A stretch of 64,000 bases of DNA, taken from positions 868,001-932,000 of the forward strand of contig NKIH01000001.1 in NCBI GenBank assembly GCA_002255925.1, written 5' to 3'. Positions 50,694-60,263 of this stretch are shown here, piece after piece; within the stretch, counting starts at the first letter, position 1, and the number at the start of each line of letters is the position of its first letter. The position numbers and the translations under genes were made by a program. This stretch comes from Burkholderiales bacterium PBB6. Its GTDB lineage: Bacteria > Pseudomonadota > Gammaproteobacteria > Burkholderiales > Burkholderiaceae_C. Below the pieces are notes generated by a model, which was not told the origin of the DNA, made no database searches, and worked only from the letters and a program-made list of their open reading frames with translations.

Positions 50694-51575
50694 TCAGGGG
50701 GTTCCGGGGCGGCCGCTGAGGGTGGTTTCCAGCCCGTCGTCGCGGGTGAAGCGGAAGCGCGAGGTGACCACGATCTGGTCGGCCTGCCGGCGCATGTCAT
50801 TGCTGAAGGGGCCGAACGGACCGGCCGCGCGCACGATGGCGATGGCACGGCGATTGAGTTGCGCCGACTTGGCCGGGCGCACCACCTCGGCTTCCACCAC
50901 ATGGCCGACGTTGTCGATGGTGATGTTCATCGTCAACTCGCCGTAGAGCTTCTGGCCCTTGTATTCAGGGAAGTCGCGCGTGCCGCGGTCTTCGATGCGC
51001 CGCCGCAGGTTGTCGTAATAGACGGCGTAGACCTCTTCCCGCGTGGCCGGGCTGATGTAGCGCTTCTTCGGCCGCGCGTTTTCCTCGTTGATGCGCTTTT
51101 CCAGCTCGGCGAGGTTGCGCAGCAGCAGCTTGCGGCGCTCCTCTCGTTCGGCCTCTTCGCGGCTCATCAGCGGCTTGGACGGATCGGGCGGCGGCAGCAG
51201 GGCCACTTCGCGCCGGATCTGCGTCAGCATCTGCTGCTGGATCTCCTGCATCTGCTGGATCTGCTGCCGCGTGTCGTCGAGGGAGTCGCCATTCAACGAC
51301 GTCATCGACGGCGGCAGCGGAGACGTGGCGCGGCCGTCATCTGCTTCACCGCCCCCGGCCAGGTTGGCCTGGGCGATCGCCTGGGCCTTGACCGGCTTGT
51401 CGTCCGACTTCGCGTTGACGAGGATCACCTCCAGCGGCGTGTCTTCGAAGATGCGGTTGAAGCGCTCGGGGTCGACAAAGCGCACCGAGATCAACAGCGC
51501 ATGCGCGGCCACGGACACCGCCAGCGTGGCTTGCAGCACGCTGGGACGCCACGAAACGAGGGTGGAGATCGACAT
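50694..51575 (-). CDS. TonB C-terminal domain protein (energy transducer-like)
   Basis: A 293-residue protein with one N-terminal transmembrane helix (about residues 12-33), a central coiled coil rich in Gln/Glu/Arg ([16 protein letters not shown] and on, about 100-165) and a C-terminal TonB domain with [22 protein letters not shown]. Unlike classical TonB it lacks a long Pro-Glu/Pro-Lys spacer. It sits between the RNB ribonuclease and aroE, a common betaproteobacterial spot, with no exbB/exbD in the window. It may span the periplasm for an unknown purpose. Confidence 0.85.
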   Translation of the reverse strand: MSISTLVSWRPSVLQATLAVSVAAHALLISVRFVDPERFNRIFEDTPLEVILVNAKSDDKPVKAQAIAQANLAGGGEADDGRATSPLPPSMTSLNGDSLDDTRQQIQQMQEIQQQMLTQIRREVALLPPPDPSKPLMSREEAEREERRKLLLRNLAELEKRINEENARPKKRYISPATREEVYAVYYDNLRRRIEDRGTRDFPEYKGQKLYGELTMNITIDNVGHVVEAEVVRPAKSAQLNRRAIAIVRAAGPFGPFSNDMRRQADQIVVTSRFRFTRDDGLETTLSGRPGTP

Positions 51576-51596
51576 CGGCCGCGATTCTCGCCGCGC

Positions 51597-53627
51597 TCAG
51601 GAAGGATTGGCAGCCGGGGTGTCGGCGGAATCCGACAGATCAATCGCCAGCGTCAGGCTGCCTGTATCGGCCGCTGACTCGTCTTCGCCGTCCCCTTCAT
51701 CGGCTTCATTGGCCGCAACCAGATCATCCAGACGGCTCACCAGGCTGGCGTGCACTTCCAGCTGCAGCAGGTCGATGCCCGTGATGCGCACCCGAACGCG
51801 CGTGTTGCGCTCGAAGCTTTCGCAGCCCAGCGCACGGAACACCAGCGGCAGGCTGTCGGTGCGGACCAAGCCGTCCTTCATCACGCTGGCGTCGAGCTCG
51901 GTCACACTCTGTTGCTCAAGCCAACGCAGCGCCCAGTAGCGTTCGATGCCCGACTGGAAGCCGTTGTAGGCGCTGTAGGCCGCATCGAAGCTGGAAATGA
52001 TCGAGAACAGCATCGCGTCACGCGGCTTGAACGGCGCGGCCAGTGCGGCCGTGGCGCCGTGCCGTGCGCACGCGATGATCTGCCACTGGTTGACCAGGTC
52101 GACGTAACGGCGAAGCGGCGACGTGGCCCAGGTGTACTGCGACACGCCCATGCCGGCATGCGGTGCCGGCTTCACGCCCATGCGCACCTTCACGCCGGGT
52201 GCCAGGCTGGCCTGGCTGCGGTAGATGCCGGGCACGCCCAGCTCACCGAGCCAACCGCCCCAGCTGCTGTTGGCCAGGATCATGGCTTCCGAGACGATCA
52301 GGTCGAGCGGCGCACCACGGCGGCGTTCTGTGATGCGCACGGTTTCCGAACCCTCGGGCTCGCCTTCATTGCCGTCGAGGCGGAAGTTGTAGTCCGGGCG
52401 GTTGAAGTTCTCTGGCTTGCCGCGCACCACTTCGCGGGCAGCCTTCAGGTGCCGCGCCAGGCGGAAGCAGAAGGCCAGCTCGGGCGCAAACGGATACTCG
52501 GCCACGGCCTCGCCCGTCAATGTGGCTGCGGTGATGACGTCGTCCAGCTGGTCGTGGCGCAGGTTGGCCGCGATCGGCACCCGCTCCAGGCGGGTCTCGA
52601 CGCTCTTGACCGCCAGCGTGGCTTCGTCGAAGCGCACATACAGGCTGACGGCCGGGCAATCACGGCCTTCGATCAGCGTGTAGGCCTGCACCACCTCGTC
52701 GGGCAGCATGGTCAGCTTCCAGCCGGGCATGTAGACGGTGGACAGGCGCTCACGCGCGACCTTGTCCACAGCCGAATCCGGCTGGATGGCCAGGCCAGGC
52801 GCGGCAATGTGCACGCCGAAGACGATCTCGCCCGAGCCCAGGCCGGTGACCGACAAGGCATCGTCGATTTCCGTGGTCTGCGAATCGTCGATCGAGAAGG
52901 CCTGCACGGGCGCCAGCGGCAGCTCGTCGGTGATGACCGGGGCCTGCAGCGCGGGAAAGCCCGTGCCCTTGGGGAACTGGTCAAACAGGAAGCGGCGCCA
53001 GTGGAACTGGTAGGGGCTGCTGATGGCGCCAGCGTCCTTCAGCAAATCAAGCGGTGCGCGCTGGCTGCGCTTCGCAGCTTCCACCACCGCCTTGTATTCA
53101 GGCCCGTTCTTGTCGGGCTTGAACAGGATCTTGTAGAGCTCGTTGCGGACGTTGTCCGGGCATTCGCCGGCCACCAGGGCCTCGGCCCAGGCTTCGATCT
53201 GGGCGGCCTGCTGCTGCTTGCGCTCGATGGCGAGCAGGGCGGCCTTCACGATCTCTTCAGGGGCCTTCTTGAACTGGCCCTTGCCGGCGCGGCGGAAGTA
53301 ATGCGGCGCATCAAACAGGCGGAACAGGGCGGCCGCCTGCAGCGCGATGCCGGCACTGGCGTCGAAATAGTCGCGCGCGAACTCGACGAAGGTGAACTCG
53401 CCCTCGGGGGCAAACTCCCAGGCCAGGTCGAGGTCGATCTCGCCGGCTTTCGCCTGCGCGGTGGCCATCAATTCGGCTGGCTGCGGCTTGTCAAAGCGCA
53501 GCAGCACGTTGGCATTTTTCACCTTGACGCGCTTGCCCGAATCCAGCTCGATCTGCATCGAACTGTCGGCCTCGGACATCACGCGGCCGGCGAGGAATTT
53601 GCCGGCGTCATCAAATAGGGCATACAT
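51597..53627 (-). CDS. RNB-domain exoribonuclease (RNase II family)
   Basis: A 676-residue 3'-5' exoribonuclease-like protein. The catalytic RNB signature is FSIDDSQTTEIDDALSV, with clustered Asp residues for magnesium. Downstream are YMPGWKLTMLPDEV and SPLRRYVDLVNQ, both conserved in the family. The N-terminal cold-shock part is reduced and the C-terminal S1 domain seems atypical, with an acidic tail (EADEGDGEDESAAD). It is shorter than RNase R and more like the RNase II branch of betaproteobacteria. The ATG at 53627 is preferred over a GTG one codon before. Confidence 0.9.
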   Translation of the reverse strand: MYALFDDAGKFLAGRVMSEADSSMQIELDSGKRVKVKNANVLLRFDKPQPAELMATAQAKAGEIDLDLAWEFAPEGEFTFVEFARDYFDASAGIALQAAALFRLFDAPHYFRRAGKGQFKKAPEEIVKAALLAIERKQQQAAQIEAWAEALVAGECPDNVRNELYKILFKPDKNGPEYKAVVEAAKRSQRAPLDLLKDAGAISSPYQFHWRRFLFDQFPKGTGFPALQAPVITDELPLAPVQAFSIDDSQTTEIDDALSVTGLGSGEIVFGVHIAAPGLAIQPDSAVDKVARERLSTVYMPGWKLTMLPDEVVQAYTLIEGRDCPAVSLYVRFDEATLAVKSVETRLERVPIAANLRHDQLDDVITAATLTGEAVAEYPFAPELAFCFRLARHLKAAREVVRGKPENFNRPDYNFRLDGNEGEPEGSETVRITERRRGAPLDLIVSEAMILANSSWGGWLGELGVPGIYRSQASLAPGVKVRMGVKPAPHAGMGVSQYTWATSPLRRYVDLVNQWQIIACARHGATAALAAPFKPRDAMLFSIISSFDAAYSAYNGFQSGIERYWALRWLEQQSVTELDASVMKDGLVRTDSLPLVFRALGCESFERNTRVRVRITGIDLLQLEVHASLVSRLDDLVAANEADEGDGEDESAADTGSLTLAIDLSDSADTPAANPS

Positions 53628-53667
53628 CACCCGGCGATTGTCGCCGATGCGCTGCCGGCCCGTCGGA

Positions 53668-54408
53668 TCAGACGGTCAGGCCGCCCGAGACTTCGATCAC
53701 CGCCCCGTTGATGTAGCTGGCTTCGTCACTCGCCAGGAAGGCATACACGTTCGCGATGTCTTCGGGCTGACCCAGGCGGCGCAGCGGCACGTCCTGCTTC
53801 ATCTGCTCGATGACCTTGGTGGGCACGGTGGCAATGATCGGCGTCTCGACGAAGCCGGGCGCCACCGCGTTGACGCGGATGCCCTTGGGGCCGAGCTCGC
53901 GGCTCCAGGTCTTGGTGAAGCCGATGACGCCGAACTTTGCCGCCGCGTAGTTGGTCTGGCCGAAGTTGCCGTAGATGCCCACGACGCTCGACGCGTTCAG
54001 GATGACGCCGCTGCCTTGCGCGCTCATCGGGCCGGCCACGGCCTGGGCGCAGTGGAAGACGCCGCGCAGGTTCACGTCGATGACGGCGTCGAACTGCTCG
54101 ATGCTCATGTTCACCAGGCGGGCGTCGCGGGTGATGCCGGCGTTGTTGACCAGCACGTCGATGCGGCCATGTTCGTTCAACACCTCGGCCACCATGGCAT
54201 CCACGGCGGCGCGGTCGGTCACGTTGACGGCAAAGCCCTGCGCTGGTGCGCCCGCGGCACGGCAGGCGGCCACGGCGGCGTTCACCGCCTCGGGCTGCAT
54301 GTCGCAGACGATGACGGTGGCGCCTTCACGGGCGAACTTCAGGGCAGTGGCCAGGCCGATGCCTTGGGCGGCGCCGGTGACGATGCAGATCTTCTGGTTC
54401 AGTCGCAT
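53668..54408 (-). CDS. SDR-family 3-oxoacyl reductase (FabG-like)
   Basis: A 246-residue short-chain dehydrogenase. The cofactor motif is TGAAQGIG near residues 12-19, followed by NNAG, the catalytic Ser in ASSVVG and the YAAAK pair (Tyr and Lys). The C-terminus ends [12 protein letters not shown]. The sequence is closest in feel to FabG or acetoacetyl-CoA reductases. It is not in a fab operon here, so its substrate is open. It overlaps the YqiA-like gene by ten bases and lies about 40 bp before the ribonuclease. Confidence 0.88.
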   Translation of the reverse strand: MRLNQKICIVTGAAQGIGLATALKFAREGATVIVCDMQPEAVNAAVAACRAAGAPAQGFAVNVTDRAAVDAMVAEVLNEHGRIDVLVNNAGITRDARLVNMSIEQFDAVIDVNLRGVFHCAQAVAGPMSAQGSGVILNASSVVGIYGNFGQTNYAAAKFGVIGFTKTWSRELGPKGIRVNAVAPGFVETPIIATVPTKVIEQMKQDVPLRRLGQPEDIANVYAFLASDEASYINGAVIEVSGGLTV

Positions 54409-54986
54409 GGTTGGAGTTGCAGAAAGTCGAGCAGGAAGGAAAACGGTTGGTCGAAATCCGACAGGGCGTGGTCGCTGCCTTCGAGCAGCAACACCTGCGC
54501 GCCCTGGCAGTGCGCGCTCATCTCGTGCCAGTCGAGCACCTCGTCGCCCTTGGCGATGACGGCGGCGCAGCGCTCGGGCGCGGTGAGGGTGGCCGGTGAG
54601 AGAGCCAGCAACTCGTCGATGTAGCCGGGCTGGAAGAAAAACGCCTGGGTCGGGTCTTGCCAGGTGTGCTGCTCGCCGATGTGGCGGGCCAGGTCACGCG
54701 CGGGTTGAACGGCAGGGTTCAGCAACACGGCGCGGCAGCCCGTGCGCTGGTGCACCACGGAGGCATAAAAGCCGCCGAGCGAGCTGCCCACCACGGCCAT
54801 GTTCGCCAGCGGCCAATGTGCGATTCCGTTCAGTACCAGGGCCATCGCCTCGGCCGGCGACGGCGGCAGTTGCGGGCACCAGACGTGCACATCAGGGCGG
54901 TGCTGCGCCAGCCAGCGGCCCACGTGCTGCGCCTTGGTCGACAGCGGCGACGAGCGAAAACCGTGCAGATAAAGCAGGTGCGACAT
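54399..54986 (-). CDS. YqiA/YcfP-like alpha/beta esterase
   Basis: A 195-residue small alpha/beta hydrolase. The chain starts [16 protein letters not shown] (oxyanion HGF), the nucleophile is Ser69 in GSSLGG and the late His is in [10 protein letters not shown], giving a full Ser-Asp-His set. YqiA-type esterases act on short acyl esters, but the natural substrate is unknown. The start at 54986 fits the family; in-frame ATGs upstream, one inside a 16-bp palindrome, would add a Pro/Ala-rich stretch. It is divergent from the metalloprotease gene. Confidence 0.87.
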   Translation of the reverse strand: MSHLLYLHGFRSSPLSTKAQHVGRWLAQHRPDVHVWCPQLPPSPAEAMALVLNGIAHWPLANMAVVGSSLGGFYASVVHQRTGCRAVLLNPAVQPARDLARHIGEQHTWQDPTQAFFFQPGYIDELLALSPATLTAPERCAAVIAKGDEVLDWHEMSAHCQGAQVLLLEGSDHALSDFDQPFSFLLDFLQLQPCD

Positions 54987-55240
54987 CGGCGCCGGCGAAG
55001 ACACGCGAGGCGGTGGCTGAGGGGGCAAAGGTGCGGCGGCCATGGCCGCCAGTGTAGGCGCGGCTTTGTTGGGTGGCCCGCCGGCGCGGTATGCCCCTTG
55101 CTTAGGCAAACCACCCTTGACCACTTCGCAGCACTGCGCGAAAGTAGGTCGAAGGCGTGCAGCTCGTGCACGGCGGCCCACAAGGCCCTTTTTGCCAACC
55201 CGGCCGGTCAGGATCTGATCGGCCTTCTGTTTTACGCGAC

Positions 55241-57925
55241 ATGTCCATTGCTGTTGATTTCCGGCTGCGCAGCCTGACGCTGGCCGTTTCCCTGGCATTT
55301 GCCGGCACTTGCAGCGCTGCAGGCCCCACCGGCCAGGCCGCAGCCCCGGGCGCCGCGCCCACCCCGGCCGCCTCCGCCGCTTCGGGCCCTGCCGCCAGCG
55401 CAGCTGCCAAGCCCGCAGACCCCTCCGCCCCCAAGCCCTTCGCTGACGTCATCAAGGACGCCAAGCAGCAAGACGGCTTCGTGCCGGTCTGGCGCAAGGA
55501 CGACAAGGTCTGGCTCGAAGTGCCCGCCGCCCTATTGAACCAGCCCTTGATGTTCACAGCCAACATCAGCCAGTCGGTCGGTGAGCGTGGCCTCTATGCC
55601 AGCCAGATGGGCCCGGCCTGGATGGTCGAGTTCCGCCGCGTGGGCAACAACATCCAGCTGCTGGCGCGCAACACCGAGTTCCGCCCCGGTACCGACGCCG
55701 CATCGCGGCAAACCGTGCAGCAGGCGTTCTCTGACAGCCTGCTGGCGTCGGCCCCGGTGGCCAGCGCGGCCCACCCGGACCGCAAGAGCGTGCTGGTCGA
55801 CGCCAGCTTCCTGCTGGCTGACCTGATGGGCTACAGCACCCGTCTGGAAGCCGCCTTCCGTCTGCCCTACAACCTCGACAAGGGCAACTCCAGCTTCGAA
55901 GCCGCGCGCACCGATGCCGACATCACGGCCCTGACCACGCGCCTGCACTTCAATACCGCGCGTCTGCCTGCACCGCCCCTGGCACCGAGCCCCGTGCCCG
56001 TGCCGCCGCCGCCGCGCACCGTGCCTGACGCCCGCAGCTTCTTCGTCGGTGTGGTGTACAGCTTCGCCAAGCTGCCTGAGCAGCCAATGGCCGCCCGCCT
56101 GGCCGACCCGCGCCTGGGTCACTTCACCGAAGACTTCGTGGACTTCAGCGGTGACTTGAAGCCGAACCAGCGCGTGCATTTCGTGAAGCGCTGGCGCCTC
56201 GAGAAGAAGGACCCGGCAGCAGCGCTGTCCGAGCCCGTCAAGCCGATCACCTACTGGCTCGACCGCAACATCCCGGTGCGTTACCGCGCCGCCGTCACGG
56301 CCGGCATCACGGAGTGGAACAAGGCCTTCGAGAAGATCGGCTACAAGAATGCGGTGGTCGCGCAGCAGCAGGCTGACGACGCCGACTTCGACAACATGGA
56401 CGCCAACCACGCCTCGATCCGCTGGTTCGTGGGCGCCGACGTCGGCTTCGCCATCGGCCCGTCCAAGGCTGATCCGCGCAGCGGCGAAATCATGGACGCC
56501 GACATCGGCATGAGCGACGTGTTCAGCCGTGGCGCGCGCCGCCTGATCGTGGAGGAAGGCACGGCCACCGGCCAGGCTGGAACGCAGTCCCACCACCACC
56601 AGCATGATGCGCATTGCGACTACGCCGCCGAGGCTTCCCGCGAGATGCACTTCGCGATGGACGTGCTGGAAGCGCGCGGTGAGCTGGACCCGGAAAGCCC
56701 GGAAGCCGAAGCCTTCGTGAATGCCGTGATCAAGGACACGATCATGCACGAGGTGGGTCACACGCTTGGCCTCAAGCACAACTTCAAGGCGTCCACCACC
56801 ATCACCCGCGAGCAATTGCGTGACCAGGCCTTCACCGTGGCCAATGGCATTTCCGGCTCGGTGATGGACTACAACGCCTACAACCTGCCGTTGCGCGGCG
56901 AGAAGGTCGGCACCACCAACAACACGACGCTGGGTGCGTACGACTACTGGGCGATCGAGTACGCCTACAAGCCGCTGGCACCGCAGGACGAAGCGGCAGA
57001 GCTGAAGAAGATCGCCGGCCGCAGCACCGAGCCGGCGCTGGCGTATGCCGACGACGCCGACGCCGAAGGCGGCCCGACGGGCAGCATCGACCCCCTGGCC
57101 AACCGCTTCGACCTGGGCGATGACCCGCTGGCATGGCAGCAGAAGCGCCTGCAGCTCTCGCGTGAACTGTGGCAGCGTGTGCAGGCCCGCGGCACCAAGC
57201 TGGGCGACGACCCGCTGCGTGCCCGTCGCGTATTGGCCAGCGGCTTCCGCCAGCTGCGCAACCTGCCCGAGATGGTCGCCAAGTACGTGGGTGGCATGGT
57301 CACCGTGCGTGACTTGCCAGGCACCACCGGCCGCGCGGCCTACCAGCCCGTGTCGAGTGCCCGCCAGCGTGAGGCGCTGACCTTCCTGACCAGCGGCCTG
57401 TTCGCCAGCGACAGCTTCGACTTCCGCCCCGAGTTCCTGACCAGCCTGAGCCCGGATTACCTGGAGTGGGAGCGTGCCCGTCCGGTGAGCGTGCCTGATC
57501 TCGTGGTTGGCCTGCAGACCCCGGCGCTTGACCGCTTGCTGTCAGCCGGCACCGCGCAGCGTGTGCTGGAGTTGCCGAACTACCTGCCGAGCGCGCAGCG
57601 CAAGGGTGTGCTGACGCTCGACGAGGTGTACGCCACGCTGCAGAAGTCGGTGTGGAGCGAGCTGGACGGTGGCCGTGAAATCTCGCCGCTGCGCCGTGCG
57701 CTGCAGCGTGAGCACCTGAAGCGTGTGCAGGCCCTGCTGGTGCGCGCCGCGCCGGGCATGCCGGCCGACGCGAGCAGCCTGCTGCGCTGGCATGCCACCC
57801 GACTGGCAGCTGACCTCAAGCGTGCTTCGGGTGCCGCCGGTCTGTCGGTGGACAGCCGCGCGCACATCGCCGAAAGCTTGTCGAGCCTGAACGAAGCCCT
57901 GCGGGCCTCGATGATCCGCAGCTGA
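55241..57925 (+). CDS. Exported zinc-dependent metalloprotease (metzincin-type, DUF5117-like)
   Basis: An 894-residue protein with a signal peptide (hydrophobic core about residues 12-26) and an Ala/Pro-rich linker to about 75. The zinc site HEVGHTLGLKH at about residue 503 is an exact HEXXHXXGXXH metzincin motif, and a Met-turn SVMDY follows at about 540. The layout matches large bacterial proteins with DUF5117/DUF5118 flanking the catalytic part. The SHHHQHDAHCDY section (about 450) is His-rich and may bind metal. The start at 55241 gives MSIAVDFRLRSL. A terminator follows the gene. Its target is unknown. Confidence 0.88.
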   Translation: MSIAVDFRLRSLTLAVSLAFAGTCSAAGPTGQAAAPGAAPTPAASAASGPAASAAAKPADPSAPKPFADVIKDAKQQDGFVPVWRKDDKVWLEVPAALLNQPLMFTANISQSVGERGLYASQMGPAWMVEFRRVGNNIQLLARNTEFRPGTDAASRQTVQQAFSDSLLASAPVASAAHPDRKSVLVDASFLLADLMGYSTRLEAAFRLPYNLDKGNSSFEAARTDADITALTTRLHFNTARLPAPPLAPSPVPVPPPPRTVPDARSFFVGVVYSFAKLPEQPMAARLADPRLGHFTEDFVDFSGDLKPNQRVHFVKRWRLEKKDPAAALSEPVKPITYWLDRNIPVRYRAAVTAGITEWNKAFEKIGYKNAVVAQQQADDADFDNMDANHASIRWFVGADVGFAIGPSKADPRSGEIMDADIGMSDVFSRGARRLIVEEGTATGQAGTQSHHHQHDAHCDYAAEASREMHFAMDVLEARGELDPESPEAEAFVNAVIKDTIMHEVGHTLGLKHNFKASTTITREQLRDQAFTVANGISGSVMDYNAYNLPLRGEKVGTTNNTTLGAYDYWAIEYAYKPLAPQDEAAELKKIAGRSTEPALAYADDADAEGGPTGSIDPLANRFDLGDDPLAWQQKRLQLSRELWQRVQARGTKLGDDPLRARRVLASGFRQLRNLPEMVAKYVGGMVTVRDLPGTTGRAAYQPVSSARQREALTFLTSGLFASDSFDFRPEFLTSLSPDYLEWERARPVSVPDLVVGLQTPALDRLLSAGTAQRVLELPNYLPSAQRKGVLTLDEVYATLQKSVWSELDGGREISPLRRALQREHLKRVQALLVRAAPGMPADASSLLRWHATRLAADLKRASGAAGLSVDSRAHIAESLSSLNEALRASMIRS

Positions 57926-57972
57926 ATGATTTGATTGCGAGCGCTGGCCTGGGGTTATCAGGCTGGCTTTTC

Positions 57973-58008
57973 AGGCGCCGGTCCTTTTGGGGGCAGGCGC
58001 CTTTTTTG
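57973..58008 (+). terminator. Rho-independent terminator of the metalloprotease gene
   Basis: A 7-bp AGGCGCC / GGCGCCT stem with a 16-base loop and six Ts, 47 bp after the stop codon. It lies between this gene and the convergent mpl. Confidence 0.75.
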
Positions 58009-58019
58009 CTGTTTGAGCG

Positions 58020-59378
58020 TCAGCTACGCGCTGCCAGTGCCGCCAGCAGCTTGTCGTGCACGCCACCAAAGCCGCCGTTGCTCATGCACAGCACATGGTC
58101 GCCCGGGCGGGCAGCTTTCACCACCGCGGCCACCAGGCTGTCGATGTCCGGGCACACGCGGGCGGCGTCGCCCATCGGGGCCAGGGCTTCGGCTGCATCC
58201 CAGCCCAGGTTGGCACCGTGGCAGAACGACAGATCGGCTTCCTCCAGCGCCCAGGGAAGCTGCGCCTTCATCGTGCCCAGCTTCATGGTGTTGGAGCGGG
58301 GCTCGAAGGCGGTGAGGATGCGGTCGGTGCCCACCTTGCGGCGCAGGCCGTTGACGGTGGTGTGGATGGCGGTGGGGTGGTGCGCGAAGTCGTCATAGAC
58401 CTTCACGCCATGGGCCTCACCACGCAACTCCAGCCGGCGACGCACGTTCTGGAATTCACCCAGCGCGGCCGCGGCCGCCTCGGGCGACACGCCCACATGC
58501 TCGGCCGCCGCCAGCGTGGCCAGGGCATTGAGCTGGTTGTGCTCACCCAGCAGGTGCCATTCCACCCGGGCCACCTTCATCGAGCCGCGCAGCACATCGA
58601 AGGCGTCGGGCTCACCCCGGGCGCGCAGGCTACCGGACTCTTCCTTGCGACTGCCGAAGCGACTGACTTCGCTCCAGCAACCACGGCTCAGCACGCGCTG
58701 CAAGGCTTCCTCGCGCGCATTCACGACGACGCGGCCGCTGGCCGGCACGGTGCGCACCAGGTGGTGGAACTGGGTTTCGATGGCGGCCAGGTCGGCAAAG
58801 ATGTCGGCGTGGTCGAACTCGAGGTTGTTCAGCACCGCGGTGCGGGGTCGGTAATGCACAAACTTGCTGCGCTTGTCGAAAAACGCGGTGTCGTATTCAT
58901 CGGCCTCGATGACAAACGGGCTGCCTTCACCCAGGCGCGCCGAGATGCCGAAGTTCTGCGGTACGCCGCCCACCAGGAAGCCCGGCTTCAGGCCCGCATG
59001 CTCCAGCACCCAGGCCAGCATCGAGGTGGTGGTGGTCTTGCCGTGCGTGCCGGCCACGGCCAGCACATGCCGGCCCTGCAGCACGTGTTCGGCCAGCCAC
59101 TGCGGGCCGCTGGTGTAGGGCAGGCCCGCATCGAGGATGGCTTCCATCAGCGGGTTGCCGCGCGACACCACATTGCCGATCACGAACAGGTCGGGCTTGA
59201 GGCTCACCTGGGCCGGATCAAAGCCTTCGATCAGCTCGATGCCCAGCGCCCGCAACTGGTCGCTCATCGGCGGATAGACGTTGGCGTCGCAGCCGGTGAC
59301 GGTGTGGCCGGCTTCGCGGGCCAGCGCGGCCACGCCACCCATGAAGGTGCCGCAGATGCCGAGGATATGGATGTGCAT
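58020..59378 (-). CDS. mpl: UDP-N-acetylmuramate:L-alanyl-gamma-D-glutamyl-meso-diaminopimelate ligase
   Basis: A 452-residue Mur-type ligase that attaches recycled tripeptide to UDP-MurNAc. It begins MHIHILGICGTFMGGVA (Mpl form of the N-terminal loop), with the ATP site AVAGTHGKTTTTSM and later DDFAHHPTAI. It differs from MurC in the first motif (GICGTFMGG). It pairs in function with AmpD and the lytic transglycosylase in this window. The mutarotase gene ends 45 bp upstream. Confidence 0.96.
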   Translation of the reverse strand: MHIHILGICGTFMGGVAALAREAGHTVTGCDANVYPPMSDQLRALGIELIEGFDPAQVSLKPDLFVIGNVVSRGNPLMEAILDAGLPYTSGPQWLAEHVLQGRHVLAVAGTHGKTTTTSMLAWVLEHAGLKPGFLVGGVPQNFGISARLGEGSPFVIEADEYDTAFFDKRSKFVHYRPRTAVLNNLEFDHADIFADLAAIETQFHHLVRTVPASGRVVVNAREEALQRVLSRGCWSEVSRFGSRKEESGSLRARGEPDAFDVLRGSMKVARVEWHLLGEHNQLNALATLAAAEHVGVSPEAAAAALGEFQNVRRRLELRGEAHGVKVYDDFAHHPTAIHTTVNGLRRKVGTDRILTAFEPRSNTMKLGTMKAQLPWALEEADLSFCHGANLGWDAAEALAPMGDAARVCPDIDSLVAAVVKAARPGDHVLCMSNGGFGGVHDKLLAALAARS

Positions 59379-59423
59379 GTCGGGGTTCCGTGCCCGGGCG
59401 CTCGGCGCCCGTGGCCGTCAAGA

Positions 59424-60263
59424 TCAGGCCGTCAGGCTTTGCATGCCGGCCCAGTCCTGGCCAGGGGCCAGGCGAACCGGATCGATGATGGTGGCGGCCT
59501 CGACGCAGAGCATGTGCTGCCAATCGGCATCGGGCATGTCACTCAGCGCAGCGGCGCCGGCTTCACCCGGGTTCCACACCACCACGTCGTCAAAGCCGCG
59601 GGTGGCGACCTGCGAGCGCCGGCCGATTTCGCGCAGCGTCAGCGTGCGCCGCACCATCTTGTAGATACGGTCGATCGGGCCGACGAAGGTCAGCACGTCG
59701 CCCCACTGCTGGCCTTGCAGGCCGTCGGGCATGTCTTCGTAGTCGCAGCCCTGCAGGCCCTCGACCTGCAGCTTCAGCAGATCGTGGCAATGGAAGTAGG
59801 TGTGCAGCGCGGCGGTGAAATCGAAGGTGGTGTCGCCGGTGTTGGTGATCGCCAGTTCGATGTCGAGGTTGCGCCCGGCCAGGCTCACCGTCAGCTCCGC
59901 CTCGAAGCCGTGGGGCCAGTGAGTGCGGGTGGCCATGTCGTCGGTGAAGCGCAGCACGCCGATGGCGTGGCCCGCGCGAACCACCGATTCCACCGGCTCC
60001 CAGCTGCGGCTGCGTACCAGGCCGTGGCGTGGCAGCGGGCCGCGTTCATTGAACTGCGGGAAGATGACCGGCACGCCACCGCGCACGGCGGTGCCCATGC
60101 CGAACTTGGCATCGGGTGACAGGTACAGCTGTTCCTCGCCGCCGGCGGGCACCCACGAGACCAGGTGCGCGCCGTGCAGCAGCACCGTGGCGCGGGCACC
60201 GTCGGGTGCGCGCAGGGCCAGCGCCGGTTGCCCCTGGAAGGACGTCAGGGCGATGTCGCTCAT
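59424..60263 (-). CDS. D-hexose-6-phosphate mutarotase (YeaD-like)
   Basis: A 279-residue aldose-1-epimerase-fold protein. Motifs shared with glucose-6-phosphate 1-epimerases are GAHLVSWVP near 30, [10 protein letters not shown] near 63, [10 protein letters not shown] and LHTYFHC, the last two carrying the catalytic His residues; a Glu sits near the C-terminus in CVEAATI. It interconverts anomers of hexose-6-phosphates. Its start overlaps the hemL stop by four bases, so it is coupled to an apparently unrelated gene. Confidence 0.92.
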   Translation of the reverse strand: MSDIALTSFQGQPALALRAPDGARATVLLHGAHLVSWVPAGGEEQLYLSPDAKFGMGTAVRGGVPVIFPQFNERGPLPRHGLVRSRSWEPVESVVRAGHAIGVLRFTDDMATRTHWPHGFEAELTVSLAGRNLDIELAITNTGDTTFDFTAALHTYFHCHDLLKLQVEGLQGCDYEDMPDGLQGQQWGDVLTFVGPIDRIYKMVRRTLTLREIGRRSQVATRGFDDVVVWNPGEAGAAALSDMPDADWQHMLCVEAATIIDPVRLAPGQDWAGMQSLTA

